Assembly: GCA_009602735.1 (NCBI GenBank)
Contig: WELA01005980.1
Span: forward strand, 399,360-420,062
DNA length: 20,703 bases
Direction: 5' to 3'
Origin: Mesotaenium endlicherianum
Taxonomy: Eukaryota > Streptophyta > Zygnematophyceae > Zygnematales > Mesotaeniaceae
A model generated the notes under the pieces. The model saw only the letters and a list, made by a program, of their open reading frames with translations, was not told where the DNA came from and ran no database searches. Position 1 is the stretch's first letter. The number at the start of each line of letters is the position of its first letter. The position numbers and the translations under genes were made by a program. This document shows, in pieces, positions 19,258 to 20,703 of the stretch.

Positions 19258-19388
19258 TCAAGACAAGGATCTTTGAACACAAGTGGTAGCTTCTTGAAAG
19301 AGAGATGGCTTCTTGAAAGTTAATATATTTCTGGATTTTGGCAAGTACAAGAGTGATTCTGGAATGTCTTTCTATGTTCTAGCTCTTG

Positions 19389-19396
19389 TTTATATA
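19389..19396 (-). promoter_or_regulatory. TATA box in element B 5' LTR
   Basis: It reads TATATAAA on the minus strand. A perfect palindrome (GATGTGTTGG-CAC-CCAACACATC, 19433-19455) lies 37 bp upstream, where a promoter-proximal regulatory element would be expected. It is predicted from sequence only. Confidence 0.65.
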
Positions 19397-19708
19397 CTTG
19401 CTACATAAGTAATTTCTAGGAAGGTGTATGTTGATGTGTTGGCACCCAACACATCCCAAAACTTGCCACCTCTTTCTAGAATAATGTACACATGTCCTTT
19501 TGACCTAAAAATGGCACATCTGACTTTTGCCACATGGAGTTCTTCTAGGTCTTTCCTCTAACTTCGAAAATGCCTTGGAAGGTTCAAAGGACATGAACCA
19601 AGTTACTAGAGTACCTATTCACACTTGACTCCACACAATACTACTCCAAATATATTTGAAAACATTAAAATATATGCGAACTAATATATAATAACTCAAA
19701 TCACTACA

Positions 19709-19861
19709 GGTGTAGACTTCTCCTCCAATTGCATTTGCCATTTGCCTTAGCATCGCTTGCATTTCTTGTTGCACTCTGGTCATCGTTGGTGCTGCCTGCT
19801 GCCCCGCGCTCTTACCATGCTCGACATTTTTGCCTCCTCCAGCTGCCGACTGCGACTCCAT
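19709..19861 (-). pseudogene. Element A gag, N-terminal fragment (split by element B)
   Basis: The frame starts at ATG 19861, shortly after the primer binding site, and encodes 51 residues beginning MESQSAAGGG and ending GGEVYT. Element B interrupts it at 19709. Reading resumes at 13028 in the same frame once B and one GGTGT copy are removed, which proves the two pieces were one gene. The fragment is hydrophilic and rich in Gln, Met and Ala; TMTRVQQEMQAMLRQM could form a short helix or coiled coil. It belongs to the gag polyprotein that would build the cytoplasmic virus-like particle. It cannot now be made as a normal gag. Confidence 0.88.
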
Positions 19862-19884
19862 AATATAATATGCAAACTAGCCCA

Positions 19885-19896
19885 GCTCCGATACCA
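19885..19896 (-). promoter_or_regulatory. Element A primer binding site
   Basis: It reads TGGTATCGGAGC on the minus strand, 2 nt inside the 5' LTR. It is complementary to the 3' end of plant initiator tRNA-Met, as is usual for plant gypsy and copia elements. The site sets the LTR boundary and the element's direction. The gag ATG follows 23 nt later. Confidence 0.9.
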
Positions 19897-19898
19897 GA

Positions 19899-20636
19899 TG
19901 AAAGGGGCAGAGTGCCCTAGTGGAAGCGTAGTAGCTCCCGAGGAAGAGAATTAGTTGCAATCATACTAAAGAGTGCAGCGGCATATCACTATGAAAGCTT
20001 AGGAAAATTACTTGACATTTTGACTAGAAAGAAACTGCTCACAATTGATGTAGGATGGAAAGCATTGTCATTACAAACTCGTAAAAATCTACAAAAGTGA
20101 AAATTGATAAGAAACAAAGAAGTTATGCCTATTTATAATTTTTTGCCTAAGTGCTCCTCTCTAGGAGGAAGCTACGGATTTTCCTAAGTGTTCGTCAAAT
20201 CGTCCCTTTCAGAATATCCGTGAGTAAGCCAGATCAGTCTCATCTGACGTGTCGGGCCGATTGACGTCCACATACATGAATGGACATTACTAGAATATTC
20301 TATCTTAGACGCTAGGCTGAACCGAAACTTCTAGGTAAATCGACCTAGTCGGCACTCCGCGTCAGCCGAACTTACGTGAAGGTTCGAGTTCATTCTAACG
20401 GGCCAGATCGCTCGACGCTGTTGGTCAATTCGGCGGTCGCGCTCACCGCGAATTAAGGACAGTCGTCAACCAACCTCAAAACTAATTAAACTTTGGAAAT
20501 CCATGACTCTCCCAATACTTGACCAAATTCGATAAACTTTATATCAAAAGGACCACAAAAATGCACTCTACACTACTATACAAAACATACTTTCATGAAA
20601 CTCAAAAATGCACTTTTATAAACCTATGACCTTACG
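19899..20636 (-). repeat. Element A 5' LTR
   Basis: This is the partner of 4372-5116. It is 738 bp against 745 bp, the difference coming from small indels, for example near 20580 where the left copy has four extra bases. On the minus strand this copy would drive transcription, with TATAAATA at 20130-20137. Divergence from the left copy is about 4%. Confidence 0.95.
20130..20137 (-). promoter_or_regulatory. TATA box in element A 5' LTR
   Basis: It reads TATAAATA on the minus strand and is conserved at 4603-4610 in the other LTR. Its location, with about 230 bp left to the PBS side of the LTR, suits a U3 promoter. It is predicted from sequence only. Confidence 0.6.

Positions 20637-20703
<67 letters not shown>
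20637..20703. repeat. (GA)n microsatellite at window end
   Basis: Almost pure GA dinucleotide (one AAA interruption) runs to the last base. It is the far side of element A's target, continuing the GA tract at 4303-4371. Confidence 0.97.

Larger units (their letters stand above)
13029..19708 (-). mobile_element. Element B: intact young Ty3/gypsy chromovirus
   Basis: It is 6,680 bp long, flanked by the perfect duplication GGTGT (13024-13028, 19709-19713). The 503-bp LTRs have 3 mismatches and no indels. Their ends, TGTAGTGA and TCACTACA, are perfect inverted repeats. Minus-strand order: 5' LTR, PBS, gag, pol (protease, RT, RNase H, integrase, chromodomain), about 760 bp untranslated, polypurine tract, 3' LTR. 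Every catalytic motif checked is present and no stop interrupts either frame. It sits inside the gag of element A. It is probably an autonomous, recently active element. Confidence 0.97.
19206..19708 (-). repeat. Element B 5' LTR (promoter copy)
   Basis: It is 503 bp and 99.4% identical to 13029-13531. On the minus strand U3 is at the high-coordinate end. The TATA box is at 19389-19396, so R-U5 is about 150-160 nt before the primer binding site. The U3 palindrome is at 19433-19455 and the U5 inverted repeat at 19219-19257. Confidence 0.98.
4372..20636 (-). mobile_element. Element A: degenerate Ty3/gypsy chromovirus carrying two nested insertions
   Basis: Matching LTRs lie at 4372-5116 and 19899-20636, flanked by GAGAG on both sides (4367-4371 and 20637-20641). 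That duplication is weak evidence because the target is itself a GA repeat. In minus-strand order the element carries PBS, gag, protease, RT, RNase H, integrase and chromodomain. Removing B (13029-19708), C (6837-10456) and one copy of each 5-bp duplication leaves about 5,955 bp, a normal size. The reading frame is continuous across both removed inserts. A is dead: it has stops in gag, the protease region, RT, RNase H and integrase, a gag frameshift and an RT deletion. By hand count its LTRs differ at about 31 sites plus a few small indels. Confidence 0.95.

Overview
The window looks like intergenic DNA from a plant nuclear genome. I see no host gene. From about 4.4 kb to 20.6 kb it is a stack of nested Ty3/gypsy LTR retrotransposons, all on the minus strand. 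Two of them (A and B) encode integrases with a C-terminal chromodomain (chromovirus type). All three have a minus-strand primer binding site of the form TGGTATCGGA(G/A)C, which matches the 3' end of initiator tRNA-Met as commonly used by plant elements. The species cannot be named from the sequence.

Layout: (1) 1-199, a (CT)n microsatellite at the window edge. (2) About 200-4248, AT-rich sequence with no convincing gene. Within it, 1080-3770 is built of decayed copies of one repeat family in both orientations, and a 357-bp hAT-like MITE (2733-3089, 8-bp target duplication) sits in one copy. (3) 4249-4371, a (CA)n(GA)n microsatellite that is the target of element A. (4) Element A, 4372-20636: LTRs of 745 and 738 bp differing at about 4% of sites; its gag and pol are broken by stops, a frameshift and a deletion in reverse transcriptase. 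(5) Element C, 6837-10456, lies in A's pol between the RT/RNase H connection and the rest of RNase H (TSD TCAAC). It keeps a 941-bp 5' LTR, a gag with one stop and a protease, but has lost RT, RNase H, integrase and half of its 3' LTR. (6) Element B, 13029-19708, lies in A's gag (TSD GGTGT). It is complete and young: 503-bp LTRs with only 3 differences, an intact 426-aa gag, an intact 1221-residue pol frame, PBS and polypurine tract. (7) 20637-20703, a (GA)n microsatellite at the other edge, continuing A's target.

How the parts relate: without B, C and their target duplications, A would be about 5.96 kb. LTR divergence (A about 4.2%, C about 3.3%, B 0.6%) agrees with the nesting: A landed first, C followed, and B came last. 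B is the only element with a full protein set. Its gag and pol are in different frames, and pol is in the -1 frame. The overlap carries a canonical slippery heptamer (A AAA AAC, in phase with gag), then after 10 nt a perfect 7-bp hairpin that contains the gag stop codon. This is a textbook layout for programmed -1 ribosomal frameshifting and is the most interesting signal in the window.
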